Source: Atopobacter phocae ATCC BAA-285 (GTDB taxonomy: Bacteria > Bacillota > Bacilli > Lactobacillales > Aerococcaceae). From it: a DNA stretch of 44,284 nucleotides. The translations under genes were made by a program, and so were the position numbers. This document shows, piece after piece, positions 7,227-15,644 of this stretch (within the stretch, counting starts at the first letter, position 1; the number at the start of each line of letters is the position of its first letter). The stretch spans positions 1 through 44,284 of the forward strand of contig NZ_JAGN01000008.1 in assembly GCF_000526675.1 (NCBI RefSeq). The letters run 5' to 3'. A model generated the notes under the pieces. That model was given only the letters and a program-made list of their open reading frames with translations, ran no database searches and had not been told where the DNA came from.

Positions 7227-8639
7227 ATGCAAAGAAAAGTAGGAATTACAGAAACAGTGTTGCGTGATGCGCATCAAAGTTTGATGGCGACACGGATGCC
7301 GTTTGAAGATATGGCACCTATTTTACCTTTAATGGATCAAGCGGGTTATGCATCGCTTGAGTGTTGGGGTGGTGCGACGTTTGATGCATGTATTCGTTTT
7401 TTAAACGAAAATCCATGGGAGCGGCTGCGCGAAATGAAGAAATTAGCGCCGAATACGCCGTTTCAAATGCTTCTTCGTGGACAAAACTTATTAGGGTATC
7501 GTCACTATGCAGATGATGTAGTTGAACGCTTTGTTCAATTATCTGCAGAAAATGGGATTGATATTTTCCGTATTTTTGACGCGCTAAATGATGTGCGTAA
7601 CTTAGAAACAGCGCTACGTGCCGTTAAGAAAACAGGAAAAGAAGCACAATTAACTATTTGTTATACCATTAGTGAAGCGCACACGTTAGAATATTACGAA
7701 GCGTTAGCGAAAGAAATGGTAGACATGGGAGCAGACTCAATCTGCGTGAAAGATATGGCCGGTATTTTGACGCCAACACGTGGAGCTGAATTGGTGAGTC
7801 GTTTACGTCAAGCCATTGATGTGCCTATTATTGTGCATACACACGCGACAAGTGGTGTCGCTTATATGACTTACTTAAAAGTTGTTGAAGCAGGGGCTAA
7901 CCGTGTGGATTGCGCGATTTCACCAATGAGTGAAGGAACTAGTCAACCAGCGACAGAATCGATGGTTATTGCTTTAAATGAAGCAGGTTATGATTGTGGT
8001 GTGGATGTCCGCATTTTAGAACAAATTGCTGATTACTTCCGTCCATTAAAAGAGAAATATATTGAAGAAGGATTACTTGATCCGAAAATGTTATCACCTG
8101 ATCCACGTGCCATCATTTATCAAGTGCCAGGCGGTATGTTATCCAACATGTATTCTCAATTAAAACAAGCTGGTGCAACGAACCGATACGAAGAAGTATT
8201 GAAAGAAGTACCACTTGTGCGTGAAGATTTAGGCTTCCCACCACTTGTTACACCATTGAGTCAAATGGTTGGAACACAAGCTGCCATGAACGTGTTAAGT
8301 GGCCAACGTTACAAAATGGTTCCGAATGAAGTGAAAGGTTACTTACGTGGAGAATACGGTAAATCACCAGTTCCAGTTGACGAAGAGTTCCGTCGTTCTA
8401 TTATTCATGATGATGTCGTTATTCATGATCGCCCAGCAAATCATATTGAACCAGAATTTGAATCACTGACACAAGAAATTGGTGAATTAGCTGAAAATGA
8501 TGAAGATGTCTTAATCTACGCATTGTTTGCACAAGTAGGAAAAGACTATTTAACGAAACGTCGGAATCCAGTTGTAGAAGAACAAGCAACATTGTCTGAT
8601 GAAGTAGTGCGCGTATATGCACAGATGGGAGGGAAATAG
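7227..8639 (+). CDS. oadA: Oxaloacetate decarboxylase alpha subunit (carboxyltransferase)
   Basis: 470 aa: a TIM-barrel carboxyltransferase of the pyruvate carboxylase/transcarboxylase-5S type. Seen: TVLRDAHQSL with the metal/catalytic Asp (about residue 12), the lysine in VKDMAG that is carbamylated in the family, and HTHATSG with two metal-binding His. It moves CO2 from oxaloacetate onto biotin. The polypeptide stops after the PYC_OADA domain; the biotinyl domain is a separate gene at 8973, the arrangement known from the Enterococcus citrate cluster. It starts the operon oadA-oadG/H-like-biotin carrier-oadB. No citrate lyase or citrate transporter is nearby. Confidence 0.9.
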   Translation: MQRKVGITETVLRDAHQSLMATRMPFEDMAPILPLMDQAGYASLECWGGATFDACIRFLNENPWERLREMKKLAPNTPFQMLLRGQNLLGYRHYADDVVERFVQLSAENGIDIFRIFDALNDVRNLETALRAVKKTGKEAQLTICYTISEAHTLEYYEALAKEMVDMGADSICVKDMAGILTPTRGAELVSRLRQAIDVPIIVHTHATSGVAYMTYLKVVEAGANRVDCAISPMSEGTSQPATESMVIALNEAGYDCGVDVRILEQIADYFRPLKEKYIEEGLLDPKMLSPDPRAIIYQVPGGMLSNMYSQLKQAGATNRYEEVLKEVPLVREDLGFPPLVTPLSQMVGTQAAMNVLSGQRYKMVPNEVKGYLRGEYGKSPVPVDEEFRRSIIHDDVVIHDRPANHIEPEFESLTQEIGELAENDEDVLIYALFAQVGKDYLTKRRNPVVEEQATLSDEVVRVYAQMGGK

Positions 8640-8921
8640 ATGAATCCAATTGCTGATGCATTTCAATTATTAATTGTTGCGATGTTGATGGTGTTCATCG
8701 TCTTAGTCGGTTTAATGTTTATGATGGAAACTTTCAAAAAGTTTGCCACTATGGAGAAACCGGCACCCGCACCAACACCAGTTGCACAACCGACTAGTCA
8801 ACCAACAACAGAAGCAGATGACGAGTATCGTCGCGTTGCAGCGCTTGTCGCATTAGCGGTAGCGAGTGAAGAGATGAGTGACCGTCATTTTGTCGTTGAA
8901 TCCATCGAACGCTTAAGTTAA
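8640..8921 (+). CDS. Small membrane subunit of the decarboxylase (OadG/OadH-like)
   Basis: 93 aa. One N-terminal membrane helix (about residues 8-30, LLIVAMLMVFIVLVGLMFMM) is followed by a Pro/Ala/Gln/Thr-rich linker (about 42-60) and a short helical tail with EYRRVAALVALAVAS. This matches the gamma-type subunit that anchors the alpha and biotin proteins to the membrane beta subunit. The ATG immediately follows the oadA stop, and the RBS GGGAGGG lies within oadA, so translation is probably coupled. The sequence is too short for a certain family name. Confidence 0.75.
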   Translation: MNPIADAFQLLIVAMLMVFIVLVGLMFMMETFKKFATMEKPAPAPTPVAQPTSQPTTEADDEYRRVAALVALAVASEEMSDRHFVVESIERLS

Positions 8922-8972
8922 TCACAAAAAAATAAGATAAATGAAAAATATTTGAAAAGAGAGGGAAATCGA

Positions 8973-9317
8973 ATGAAAAAGTATGAAGTAAATGTGGATG
9001 GTAAAGTTTATCAAGTCACACTAAAAGAAGTAGACGCATTTGAACAAGCACCAGCAGCGCCAACTCCAGCAGCAACGCCAGCACCGGCACCAGCTTCATC
9101 AGGTAGTGGTGTGACTGTTAATGCACCAATGGCAGGAAACGTATTAAATGTTTTAGTAACTGCTGGACAACAAGTAAAACAAGGCGACACATTAGTCTTA
9201 TTAGAAGCAATGAAAATGGAAAATGAAATTATTGCGCCGCAAGATGGAGTTGTATCAGCTGTTCACGTAGCAAAAGGACAAACGGTTGAATCTAACGAAT
9301 TATTAGTGACATTATAG
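8973..9317 (+). CDS. oadD: Biotin carboxyl carrier protein of oxaloacetate decarboxylase
   Basis: 114 aa. A short N-terminal segment is followed by an Ala/Pro-rich swinging linker (about residues 25-42) and a biotinyl domain (about 47-114) with Lys81 in the EAMKMEN motif, the residue biotinylated by BirA. It carries CO2 between the carboxyltransferase (OadA) and the membrane decarboxylase (OadB). ATG 8973 is chosen for the MKKYEV start and the AGAGAGGG ribosome site upstream; the frame could extend back to a TTG at 8952 but this is less likely. The symbol follows the Enterococcus naming. Confidence 0.88.
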   Translation: MKKYEVNVDGKVYQVTLKEVDAFEQAPAAPTPAATPAPAPASSGSGVTVNAPMAGNVLNVLVTAGQQVKQGDTLVLLEAMKMENEIIAPQDGVVSAVHVAKGQTVESNELLVTL

Positions 9318-9327
9318 GAGGGGTAAT

Positions 9328-10458
9328 ATGTTTGAAACCATTCAACAAATGATTCAAACAAGTGGGTTGATGAACTTAACACTTAATAATGTCATTATGA
9401 TCGTCTTATCGCTTGGATTCTTATATTTAGGAATTAAAAAGCAATATGAACCATACTTAATGGTACCGATCGCATTCGGTATGTTATTAGTCAACTTACC
9501 ACTTGCTGGATTAATGAATCATGCATCTGATGGCAACCCAGGGGGCTTGCTCTATTACTTATATTTAGGAACGAACTTAGGAATTTATCCACCATTAATT
9601 TTCTTATGTTTGGGTGCATCAACTGACTTTGGTCCGTTAATTGCTAATCCAAAGACGATTTTACTAGGTGGTGCTGCACAGTTTGGTATCTTCGCCGCAT
9701 ATTTCCTAGCTATTTTATTAGGAATGGCACCAAATGAAGCAGCTTCCGTTGGGATTATCGGTGGAGCAGATGGTCCAACAGCAATCTTTACAACGACTCG
9801 TCTAGCACCACACTTGTTATCAGCGATTGCATTAGCGGCTTATTCATATATGGCACTTGTTCCAATTATTCAACCGCCAATCATTCGTGCATTAACTACT
9901 GAAAAAGAACGTCAAGTCGTGATGACACAGCAACGGGCCGTGTCTCAAAAGGAAAAAATTATTTTCCCGATTGCTACTGTTATTTTTGTTAGTTTAATTG
10001 TACCGAGCGCAACGACTTTAATTGGGTGTTTAATGTTAGGAAACTTAATTCGTGAAATTAAAATTGTCCCTAAATTAACTGAAACACTTCAAAACTCATT
10101 AATGTATATTGTTACGATTTTACTAGGATTAACAGTTGGTGCGAAAGCAGACGGTGACTTATTCTTATCACCAACTACTTTAAAAATTATTATTTTAGGG
10201 TTATTAGCATTCTCTGTTGGAACAGCTTCAGGTGTTCTAATGGGTAAATTAATGTATAAATTAACAAAAGGTAAAGTTAATCCAATGATTGGAGCGGCCG
10301 GTGTTTCTGCTGTACCAATGGCAGCACGTGTTGTTCAAAAAGAAGGACAAAAATATAATCCTTCTAACTATTTATTAATGCACGCAATGGGACCAAACGT
10401 TGCGGGTGTAATCGGATCAGCTGTTGCAGCTGGTGTGTTATTAGCCTTCTTTGGTTAA
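9328..10458 (+). CDS. oadB: Sodium-pumping oxaloacetate decarboxylase beta subunit
   Basis: 376 aa polytopic membrane protein with about nine to eleven hydrophobic segments. The segment VGIIGGADGPTAIF holds Asp149, corresponding to the Na+-binding and catalytic Asp of OadB/MmdB/GcdB. It decarboxylates carboxybiotin and couples this to Na+ export. The beta subunit alone cannot tell oxaloacetate from methylmalonyl-CoA or glutaconyl-CoA decarboxylases; the OadA-type alpha subunit makes oxaloacetate the best substrate. RBS GGAGGGG lies 10 nt after the carrier gene. Last gene of the operon. Confidence 0.92.
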   Translation: MFETIQQMIQTSGLMNLTLNNVIMIVLSLGFLYLGIKKQYEPYLMVPIAFGMLLVNLPLAGLMNHASDGNPGGLLYYLYLGTNLGIYPPLIFLCLGASTDFGPLIANPKTILLGGAAQFGIFAAYFLAILLGMAPNEAASVGIIGGADGPTAIFTTTRLAPHLLSAIALAAYSYMALVPIIQPPIIRALTTEKERQVVMTQQRAVSQKEKIIFPIATVIFVSLIVPSATTLIGCLMLGNLIREIKIVPKLTETLQNSLMYIVTILLGLTVGAKADGDLFLSPTTLKIIILGLLAFSVGTASGVLMGKLMYKLTKGKVNPMIGAAGVSAVPMAARVVQKEGQKYNPSNYLLMHAMGPNVAGVIGSAVAAGVLLAFFG

Positions 10459-10478
10459 TTAAAATATAGCTTAAAAGA

Positions 10479-10527
10479 AAAGGTCATTTAAGAAGTGTGA
10501 TTCGTCATTTCTTAAAGGCCTTTTTTT
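10479..10527 (+). terminator. Intrinsic terminator of the oad operon
   Basis: Long imperfect stem (AAGGTCATTTAAGAA against TTCTTAAAGGCCTT) followed by seven T. Confidence 0.85.
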
Positions 10528-10666
10528 ATGCAACAATTATGCTGATTAATTGCCGTAACTATAAACTGGCGTGGCATTTGAATTATTGACTTAAACCCTA
10601 TAAAATGAGTATCTACCCTTTATTCGACAGATAAGTGGAAGAAGTGATTGTTCAGAGGAGGACATT

Positions 10667-11074
10667 ATGAAGAAGAAAGTAGCCTTTGTTTGTGTACATA
10701 ATTCATGTCGCAGTCAAATAGCTGAAGCATTAGCAAAAAAATACGGATCAGACGTACTAGAAGTGTATTCAGCGGGAACGGCGTTAAAGCCACAAATTAA
10801 TCAAGATGCGGTGCGTTTAATGAAAGAGTTGCATCAAATCGATATGGAAGAAACGCAATCATCTAAACTGATGACGGATATTCCGGCCGTTGAACAAGTT
10901 GTAACAATGGGTTGCAACGTGACTTGTCCGACTTTACCTTACGTGTATGAAATGGAAGATTGGGGATTAGATGATCCTACAGGTCAACCGGATGAAGTAT
11001 TTATTGAAACGATTCAAACGATTGAACAAAAAGTAAAATATTTAATTGAACAAGTGAAACAAGCGCAACGTTAG
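10667..11074 (+). CDS. arsC: Arsenate reductase-like low-molecular-weight phosphatase
   Basis: 135 aa, LMW tyrosine-phosphatase fold of the thioredoxin-coupled ArsC type. The P-loop CX5R is Cys9-VHNSC-Arg15. Two further Cys, Cys83 and Cys87 (MGCNVTCPTLP), are placed like the redox relay Cys of ArsC. Asp in GLDDPTG matches the general acid. It would reduce arsenate to arsenite, but no arsenite pump or ArsR regulator is next to it, so its true job here could be another redox or phosphatase role. It lies 52 nt upstream of the Gx-transporter gene in the same direction and may be co-transcribed with it. Confidence 0.8.
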   Translation: MKKKVAFVCVHNSCRSQIAEALAKKYGSDVLEVYSAGTALKPQINQDAVRLMKELHQIDMEETQSSKLMTDIPAVEQVVTMGCNVTCPTLPYVYEMEDWGLDDPTGQPDEVFIETIQTIEQKVKYLIEQVKQAQR

Positions 11075-11126
11075 TGAAAGATATTAAAACGATGTAAAAA
11101 ACGAATAATCAGAAAGGAGAGGTGTA

Positions 11127-11681
11127 ATGGTTTCAAGACAACGAATCATCATGTATATAGCGCTTTTAGCAGCATACGGCATTGTGATTGGGTTACTCGA
11201 ACAGATGATTCCGATTGTTATTAGTTTTGCACCCGGATCCAAATTAGGATTAGCTAACTTAGTCACCATTATCGCGCTCTTTACTTTAGATGTTCGTGAC
11301 AGTCTGAAAGTCGTCTGGTTACGCTTGTTAGTCGGGACATTACTCGGTGGGACGCTTTCTACCTTTTTGTATAGTTTTGCGGGGGCGTTTTTAAGTTATT
11401 TTGCGATGTTACTAGCGAAACAACTAGGACCACGTTGGATCAGTGTGATTGGTGTCTCGACTTTAGGTGGCTTCATGCACAATTTCGGGCAATTAGTAGT
11501 TGCCAGTTTAATTGCACGTAGCTTTACCGTCTTACTTTATTTACCGGTGTTATCAGTGACCGGCTTAGTGAGTGGTATATTGGTTGGTGTCTGTGGCAAT
11601 TATTTATTAGCGCGTATTCCTAAATTACGTATTATGCATCAATCGATGGTACAGCGCCAGAAAAAAGACAGTTGGACTTAA
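11127..11681 (+). CDS. eetB: Gx transporter family membrane protein (EetB-like)
   Basis: 184 aa with about five hydrophobic segments and the start RIIMYIALLAAYGIVIGLLEQMIP. The motifs FAPGSKLGLANLVTI and LLVGTLLGGTLSTFLYSFAGA are typical of the family once called heptaprenyl diphosphate synthase component I (Hpre_diP_synt_I, now Gx transporter). It resembles ECF-type S components. In Listeria the homologue EetB is needed for flavin-based electron transfer and is thought to help export or supply flavin substrate. Here it stands upstream of ndh2, in line with that role. It overlaps nothing and has its own terminator. Confidence 0.8.
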   Translation: MVSRQRIIMYIALLAAYGIVIGLLEQMIPIVISFAPGSKLGLANLVTIIALFTLDVRDSLKVVWLRLLVGTLLGGTLSTFLYSFAGAFLSYFAMLLAKQLGPRWISVIGVSTLGGFMHNFGQLVVASLIARSFTVLLYLPVLSVTGLVSGILVGVCGNYLLARIPKLRIMHQSMVQRQKKDSWT

Positions 11682-11695
11682 AATAAATGATATAA

Positions 11696-11736
11696 AACAT
11701 GTACGTGAGCTAAATAGACATCATGTGCATGTTTTT
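11696..11736 (+). terminator. Intrinsic terminator after the EetB-like gene
   Basis: 13-bp stem AACATGTACGTGA / TCATGTGCATGTT with two G-T pairs, then TTTTTT. Confidence 0.85.
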
Positions 11737-11762
11737 TATTTTTCCATTTCACAAGTCTATCT

Positions 11763-11792
11763 TTGGAAGTTTGAGGTAAACTTTGTTATAAT
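11763..11792 (+). promoter_or_regulatory. ndh2 promoter
   Basis: TTGGAA (11763-11768), an 18-bp spacer and TATAAT (11787-11792), giving a roughly 130-nt leader. The flanks TTTGGAA...TTTGTTATAATGA also occur at the pplA promoter. Confidence 0.7.
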
Positions 11793-11928
11793 GACTATGA
11801 TTTTCATTTGCTTATTGTTTTTTTTATACGTTAACAAGTGCAGAATTGAACAAACTTATTATTTTATGCAACACATCATGCTATTATTTCTGAGTAAATG
11901 AAGTCAGCAAAATAGAAGGAGAGATATA

Positions 11929-13782
11929 ATGACAAAAGAAATCGTAATTGTCGGCGCTGGTTTCAGTGGAATTGCAGCGGCGCGAAAATTGTCAAAAGAA
12001 TTCAAGAAAGACCAATCAGTTAATATTACATTAATTGATAAAAAATCATACCACACTTATATGACCGAGTTACACGAAGTAGCAGGTGGACGTGTAGATC
12101 GTCATGCCATTAAATATGATTTACAACGTATTTTTGCGCGTTTAAAAAACATTAACTTAGTGACCGATGAAGTTGTTAATGTGGACCGTGAGAAAAAACA
12201 AGTTGTCGCAAAAAATGGAACATTTAACTATGACTATTTAATTTTAGGTATGGGTGGCGAGCCTAACGACTTTGGCGTACCAGGTGTAACGACAGAAGGT
12301 TTTACTTTATGGTCTATTGAAGATGCTGAAGCAATTCATGATCACGTTTTAAGAATGTGTCAAGAAGCACAAAACGAACATGATGCAGATCGTCGTCGTG
12401 CGTTATTAACATTTGTGGTTTGTGGGGCCGGATTCACTGGTGTAGAAATGATTGGTGAATTATATGAATGGACAGAAACATTAGCACGTGAATACAAATT
12501 AGATTTAAACGAGTTTTCTGTTATTCTTGTAGAAGCTGCACCTCAAATCTTAAACATGGTGACTGAAAAAGAACGCGAAAAAGCGATGAAATACATGCAT
12601 AAAGTAGGTATTCAAACAATCATCGGAAACGGTATTACAGAAGTTACAAAAGACCATGTAGTATTAGGTGATGGTGCTATCTTACCAACTTACACATGTA
12701 TTTGGACAGCAGGGGTTCGCGCAACTTCTGATGCGGCGCACTTAGGTTTAGAAAAAGCACGTGCCAATCGTTTAGTAGCTAATGAGTATTTACAAGCAAA
12801 AGGCGAAGAAGATGTTTACGTTATTGGGGACTTAGTTTATTACGAAGAACAAGATAAAGGCGGCAGCCCAACACCTCAAATCGTTCAAGCAGCGGAACAA
12901 ACAGGTGAAACAGCGGCACATAACATCATTGCTTCAATTAAGGGAACAGAAAAAGAAGCTTATAAAGGAAAATATGATGGATTCATGGTATCGATTGGCT
13001 CACGCTATGGTGTTGCTTACTTAATGAATAAATATCATCTATCAGGTTTCATCACAATGTTTATGAAACATATGGTGAACTTGTTGTACTTCTTCACGAT
13101 TCGTTCAGGCTATTATATGGTTAAATATGTCCAACATGAGTTCTTTGAAATTAAAGAAAAACGGAATATCTTCCGCGGTCATTTAGCTTCACATGGTAAC
13201 CGTCTATGGTTAATTCCACTTCGTTTATACTACGGATCAATGTGGTTGTTCGAAGGATTGAAGAAAATGTTCGGTTGGTTTGGAACGACATCATGGTTTG
13301 GTAAAGATGTTATGATGCCATTCGAATGGTTACAAGATCCAACAAGTGGTGCATCTGAAGCGGTTCAAGAAGCGGGTAAACCAATCTTTGGTTTAAGTTA
13401 TGCTTACGGTGAAGAACCAATGATGGTATTCAGTAAAATGCCAAAATGGTTTGAAGCTATTATGAAAGTGATGATGCCTCACCAAGATATGGCGCTATTC
13501 ATGCAAAAATTCATGACATTAGTTGAAATTGGTATTGGTTTATGTTTAATCGTTGGTCTATTCGTATGGTTAACATCAGCTGCTACAGTTGGATTTGTTG
13601 TAATGTTTAGTTTATCAGGTATGTTCTATTGGGCAAACGTTTGGTTTGTACCAGTTGCCATCGCATTAATGGCTGGCGCAGGACGTACATTTGGTCTAGA
13701 CTACTACGTGATGCCATGGATTGGCAAACGTCTCAGTCAGTGGTGGTATGGTAAAACCAATCATATTTATCCAACTAAATAA
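11929..13782 (+). CDS. ndh2: Type II NADH dehydrogenase with C-terminal membrane domain (EET Ndh2)
   Basis: 617 aa, far longer than the roughly 400 aa of ordinary NDH-2. The N-terminal part (about 1-390) is a two-dinucleotide-binding-domain flavoprotein: the FAD motif IVGAGFSGIAAA (about residue 7) and the NADH motif VCGAGFTGVEMIGEL (about residue 165), with YVIGDLVYY late in the domain. From about residue 425 come four hydrophobic helices of DoxX-like character (RLWLIPLRLYYGSMWLFEG, then about 525-595). This fusion is the hallmark of the Ndh2 of the Listeria-type EET locus, which passes electrons from NADH to a dedicated demethylmenaquinone pool. RBS GGAGAG. Monocistronic by promoter and terminator. 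Confidence 0.92.
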   Translation: MTKEIVIVGAGFSGIAAARKLSKEFKKDQSVNITLIDKKSYHTYMTELHEVAGGRVDRHAIKYDLQRIFARLKNINLVTDEVVNVDREKKQVVAKNGTFNYDYLILGMGGEPNDFGVPGVTTEGFTLWSIEDAEAIHDHVLRMCQEAQNEHDADRRRALLTFVVCGAGFTGVEMIGELYEWTETLAREYKLDLNEFSVILVEAAPQILNMVTEKEREKAMKYMHKVGIQTIIGNGITEVTKDHVVLGDGAILPTYTCIWTAGVRATSDAAHLGLEKARANRLVANEYLQAKGEEDVYVIGDLVYYEEQDKGGSPTPQIVQAAEQTGETAAHNIIASIKGTEKEAYKGKYDGFMVSIGSRYGVAYLMNKYHLSGFITMFMKHMVNLLYFFTIRSGYYMVKYVQHEFFEIKEKRNIFRGHLASHGNRLWLIPLRLYYGSMWLFEGLKKMFGWFGTTSWFGKDVMMPFEWLQDPTSGASEAVQEAGKPIFGLSYAYGEEPMMVFSKMPKWFEAIMKVMMPHQDMALFMQKFMTLVEIGIGLCLIVGLFVWLTSAATVGFVVMFSLSGMFYWANVWFVPVAIALMAGAGRTFGLDYYVMPWIGKRLSQWWYGKTNHIYPTK

Positions 13783-13834
13783 TTGATTTCATAAATAACA
13801 ATCGATTCATTATGAGTTAATAATTGAATCGACC

Positions 13835-13875
13835 GAGACCTATTTCAATCGGGGGATTGAATAGGTCTCATTTTG
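13835..13875 (+). terminator. Terminator between ndh2 and dmkB
   Basis: Stem of about 15 bp (GAGACCTATT-CAATC against GATTGAATAGGTCTC, one bulged T) followed by ATTTTG. The T tract is weak, so some read-through into dmkB is possible. Confidence 0.7.
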
Positions 13876-13944
13876 TATCAAACGATAAAAAAATACCGAA
13901 TGAGGCGAGTAGATGAGCTCGCTTAAAGGAGAAAGGAGATTACG

Positions 13945-14913
13945 ATGACGGATAAAATATTTGAAAACTTTGAAGAGCTGGATTCCTTTCGTTTAACCGT
14001 TCAACAAACTTTACTCCATGAAATTCATCTGCCTATTCCAGATATGGAAAATAAAATAAAAGAGTATGTGAATAGCTCAGGAAAATATTTACGAGCTAGT
14101 TATTGTTATTTATTTTCAAAAATGGCCGATCGAACAGAATCGTCCATTATTTACACAGCTTGTGCGCTTGAAACATTTCATCTGGCTACTTTAATTCATG
14201 ATGATGTTATTGATCAATCCGATACACGTCGTCATGTACCTGCTATGCATGTGACCCATTCGAATCGGGTAGCAATTTATAGCGGTGATTATTTATTTGG
14301 TTTAATGTTTAAACTGTTGCATCAAACAGACGTTGCTTGGGATAAAAGTCCTTATCGCATACCGCAACCTAACAAAATTTTAACGAGTGAGTTACGTCAA
14401 TTGGATAATCAATTTAACGTTAAAATGACCATTCGTGATTATTTGCATCAGATTAAAGGGAAAACCGCACGGCTCTTTGGTGCAGCTTGTTTCGCTGGAC
14501 GGTATGACGAGCAAGCGTCTAGACGAACGTTACGGCTAGCTTTTCAATATGGTGAATTAATTGGTATGGTCTTTCAATTGGTGGATGATTTAATGGACTA
14601 TCAATCGACTGCTTCAGCCATGGGAAAAGCAGCTGGACAAGATGTTCAAAATGGAATTTTTACAGCGCCATTACTGTTCGCCATTGAAAATGATCCCGCT
14701 CTTAAAGATTGGCTTAAGGATAGACGCACCTTTTCAGCAGGTGATTTAACGCATCTATCAGAAGCGATTGAACGGGCTGGGGGATTTGACGCTACTCGTC
14801 GCTTAATTGATTTATATCAAAAAAGAGCAGATGTGCTATTAAATAAATTAGGGCCTAATGTCCCTGAAGATATCCGACGTTTGAGCGCAGTCATTTGTCA
14901 ACGTAATTATTAA
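13945..14913 (+). CDS. dmkB: Polyprenyl diphosphate synthase (DmkB-type)
   Basis: 322 aa, trans-isoprenyl diphosphate synthase fold. The first Asp-rich motif is DDVID (86-90, in LIHDDVIDQSDTRR) and the second is DDLMD (214-218, in FQLVDDLMDYQ); both bind Mg2+ and substrate diphosphate. KY near LRASY (about residue 48) matches the N-terminal substrate Arg/Lys region. It extends allylic diphosphates to the long side chain of the quinone used by Ndh2. The location between ndh2 and pplA and the presence of dmkA downstream point to the EET-specific demethylmenaquinone branch, not the general menaquinone pathway. RBS GAAAGGAG. Confidence 0.88.
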   Translation: MTDKIFENFEELDSFRLTVQQTLLHEIHLPIPDMENKIKEYVNSSGKYLRASYCYLFSKMADRTESSIIYTACALETFHLATLIHDDVIDQSDTRRHVPAMHVTHSNRVAIYSGDYLFGLMFKLLHQTDVAWDKSPYRIPQPNKILTSELRQLDNQFNVKMTIRDYLHQIKGKTARLFGAACFAGRYDEQASRRTLRLAFQYGELIGMVFQLVDDLMDYQSTASAMGKAAGQDVQNGIFTAPLLFAIENDPALKDWLKDRRTFSAGDLTHLSEAIERAGGFDATRRLIDLYQKRADVLLNKLGPNVPEDIRRLSAVICQRNY

Positions 14914-14960
14914 TAAAATATTTGTTGCATACTTTACAATTGTGAAAAAAAGGGTATGGT

Positions 14961-14989
14961 TTGGAAATAATCAATGAATTTGTTATAAT
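14961..14989 (+). promoter_or_regulatory. pplA promoter
   Basis: TTGGAA (14961-14966), a 17-bp spacer and TATAAT (14984-14989). It shares the TTTGGAA and TTTGTTATAATGA blocks with the ndh2 promoter. Confidence 0.75.
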
Positions 14990-15003
14990 GAATTTATTGT
15001 AAC

Positions 15004-15023
15004 CGTTATATTTTTATATAACG
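15004..15023 (+). promoter_or_regulatory. Inverted repeat in the pplA leader
   Basis: Perfect arms CGTTATAT / ATATAACG with loop TTTT, about 8 nt downstream of the expected transcription start. It could be an operator or a 5' mRNA-stabilising hairpin. Confidence 0.6.
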
Positions 15024-15050
15024 TAAAACATATATTAGGAGGATGTCACT

Positions 15051-15602
15051 ATGACAATTCAATCAAAATTAATTAAAAGTTCATTATTACTATCATCTGT
15101 TTTTGTATTAGCAGCATGTGGTAGCTCTAACGATGATAAAAAAGAAGATACAGCAGCTAAAACAGAACAAGTAGAAAAAGATATGGACAAAAAAGTTGAC
15201 GAAAACATGGAAATGGATAAAGACATGGACATGTCAGATGAGCCATTACAAGATGGTATGTACAAATTAGAAACTGATCTTGACGAACATGGTTGGATGG
15301 TAGACTTCACAATGGAAGTAAAAGACGGTAAAATCGTTGCTTCAAACTATGACTACAAAAATGAAAAAGGCGAGTTAAAATCAGAAGACGAAGAGTACAA
15401 TAAGTCAATGAAAGAAAAAACAGGTACATCAGTTAAAGAAGCAATGGAAAAATTAAACGCTGAATTAGTTGAAAAACAAAATCCAATGGAAGTTGAAGTA
15501 GTTTCAGGTGCGACTCATACATCTGAATCATTCAAAGACTATGCAATGCAACTAATTAAAGCAGCTCAAGAAGGTAAGACAGACACTATTAAAGCAAAAT
15601 AA
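15051..15602 (+). CDS. pplA: FMN-binding lipoprotein, PplA-like
   Basis: 183 aa. The lipoprotein signal peptide ends in VLAAC with lipidated Cys23. Next comes an acidic, Met-rich linker (about 40-63, repeated MD and MEMD units) and one FMN-binding domain (about 66-175). The flavinylation site is EVVSGATHTS; by the family rule (D-x-x-S/T-G-A-T) FMN would be attached to Thr155, with Glu149 in place of the usual Asp. In Listeria, PplA is flavinylated by FmnB outside the membrane and passes electrons to iron or other acceptors. The Listeria protein has two such domains; this one has a single domain. It has its own strong promoter and terminator. Confidence 0.88.
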   Translation: MTIQSKLIKSSLLLSSVFVLAACGSSNDDKKEDTAAKTEQVEKDMDKKVDENMEMDKDMDMSDEPLQDGMYKLETDLDEHGWMVDFTMEVKDGKIVASNYDYKNEKGELKSEDEEYNKSMKEKTGTSVKEAMEKLNAELVEKQNPMEVEVVSGATHTSESFKDYAMQLIKAAQEGKTDTIKAK

Positions 15603-15644
15603 TTTTAAGCATGAGCGCTTAGAATTAGATATGTAGTTGAAACG

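Noticed and set aside
10667-11074. Arsenic-resistance operon
   Set aside because: Only the ArsC-like gene is present; the neighbours are an oad operon and EET genes, with no arsR, arsB or acr3.
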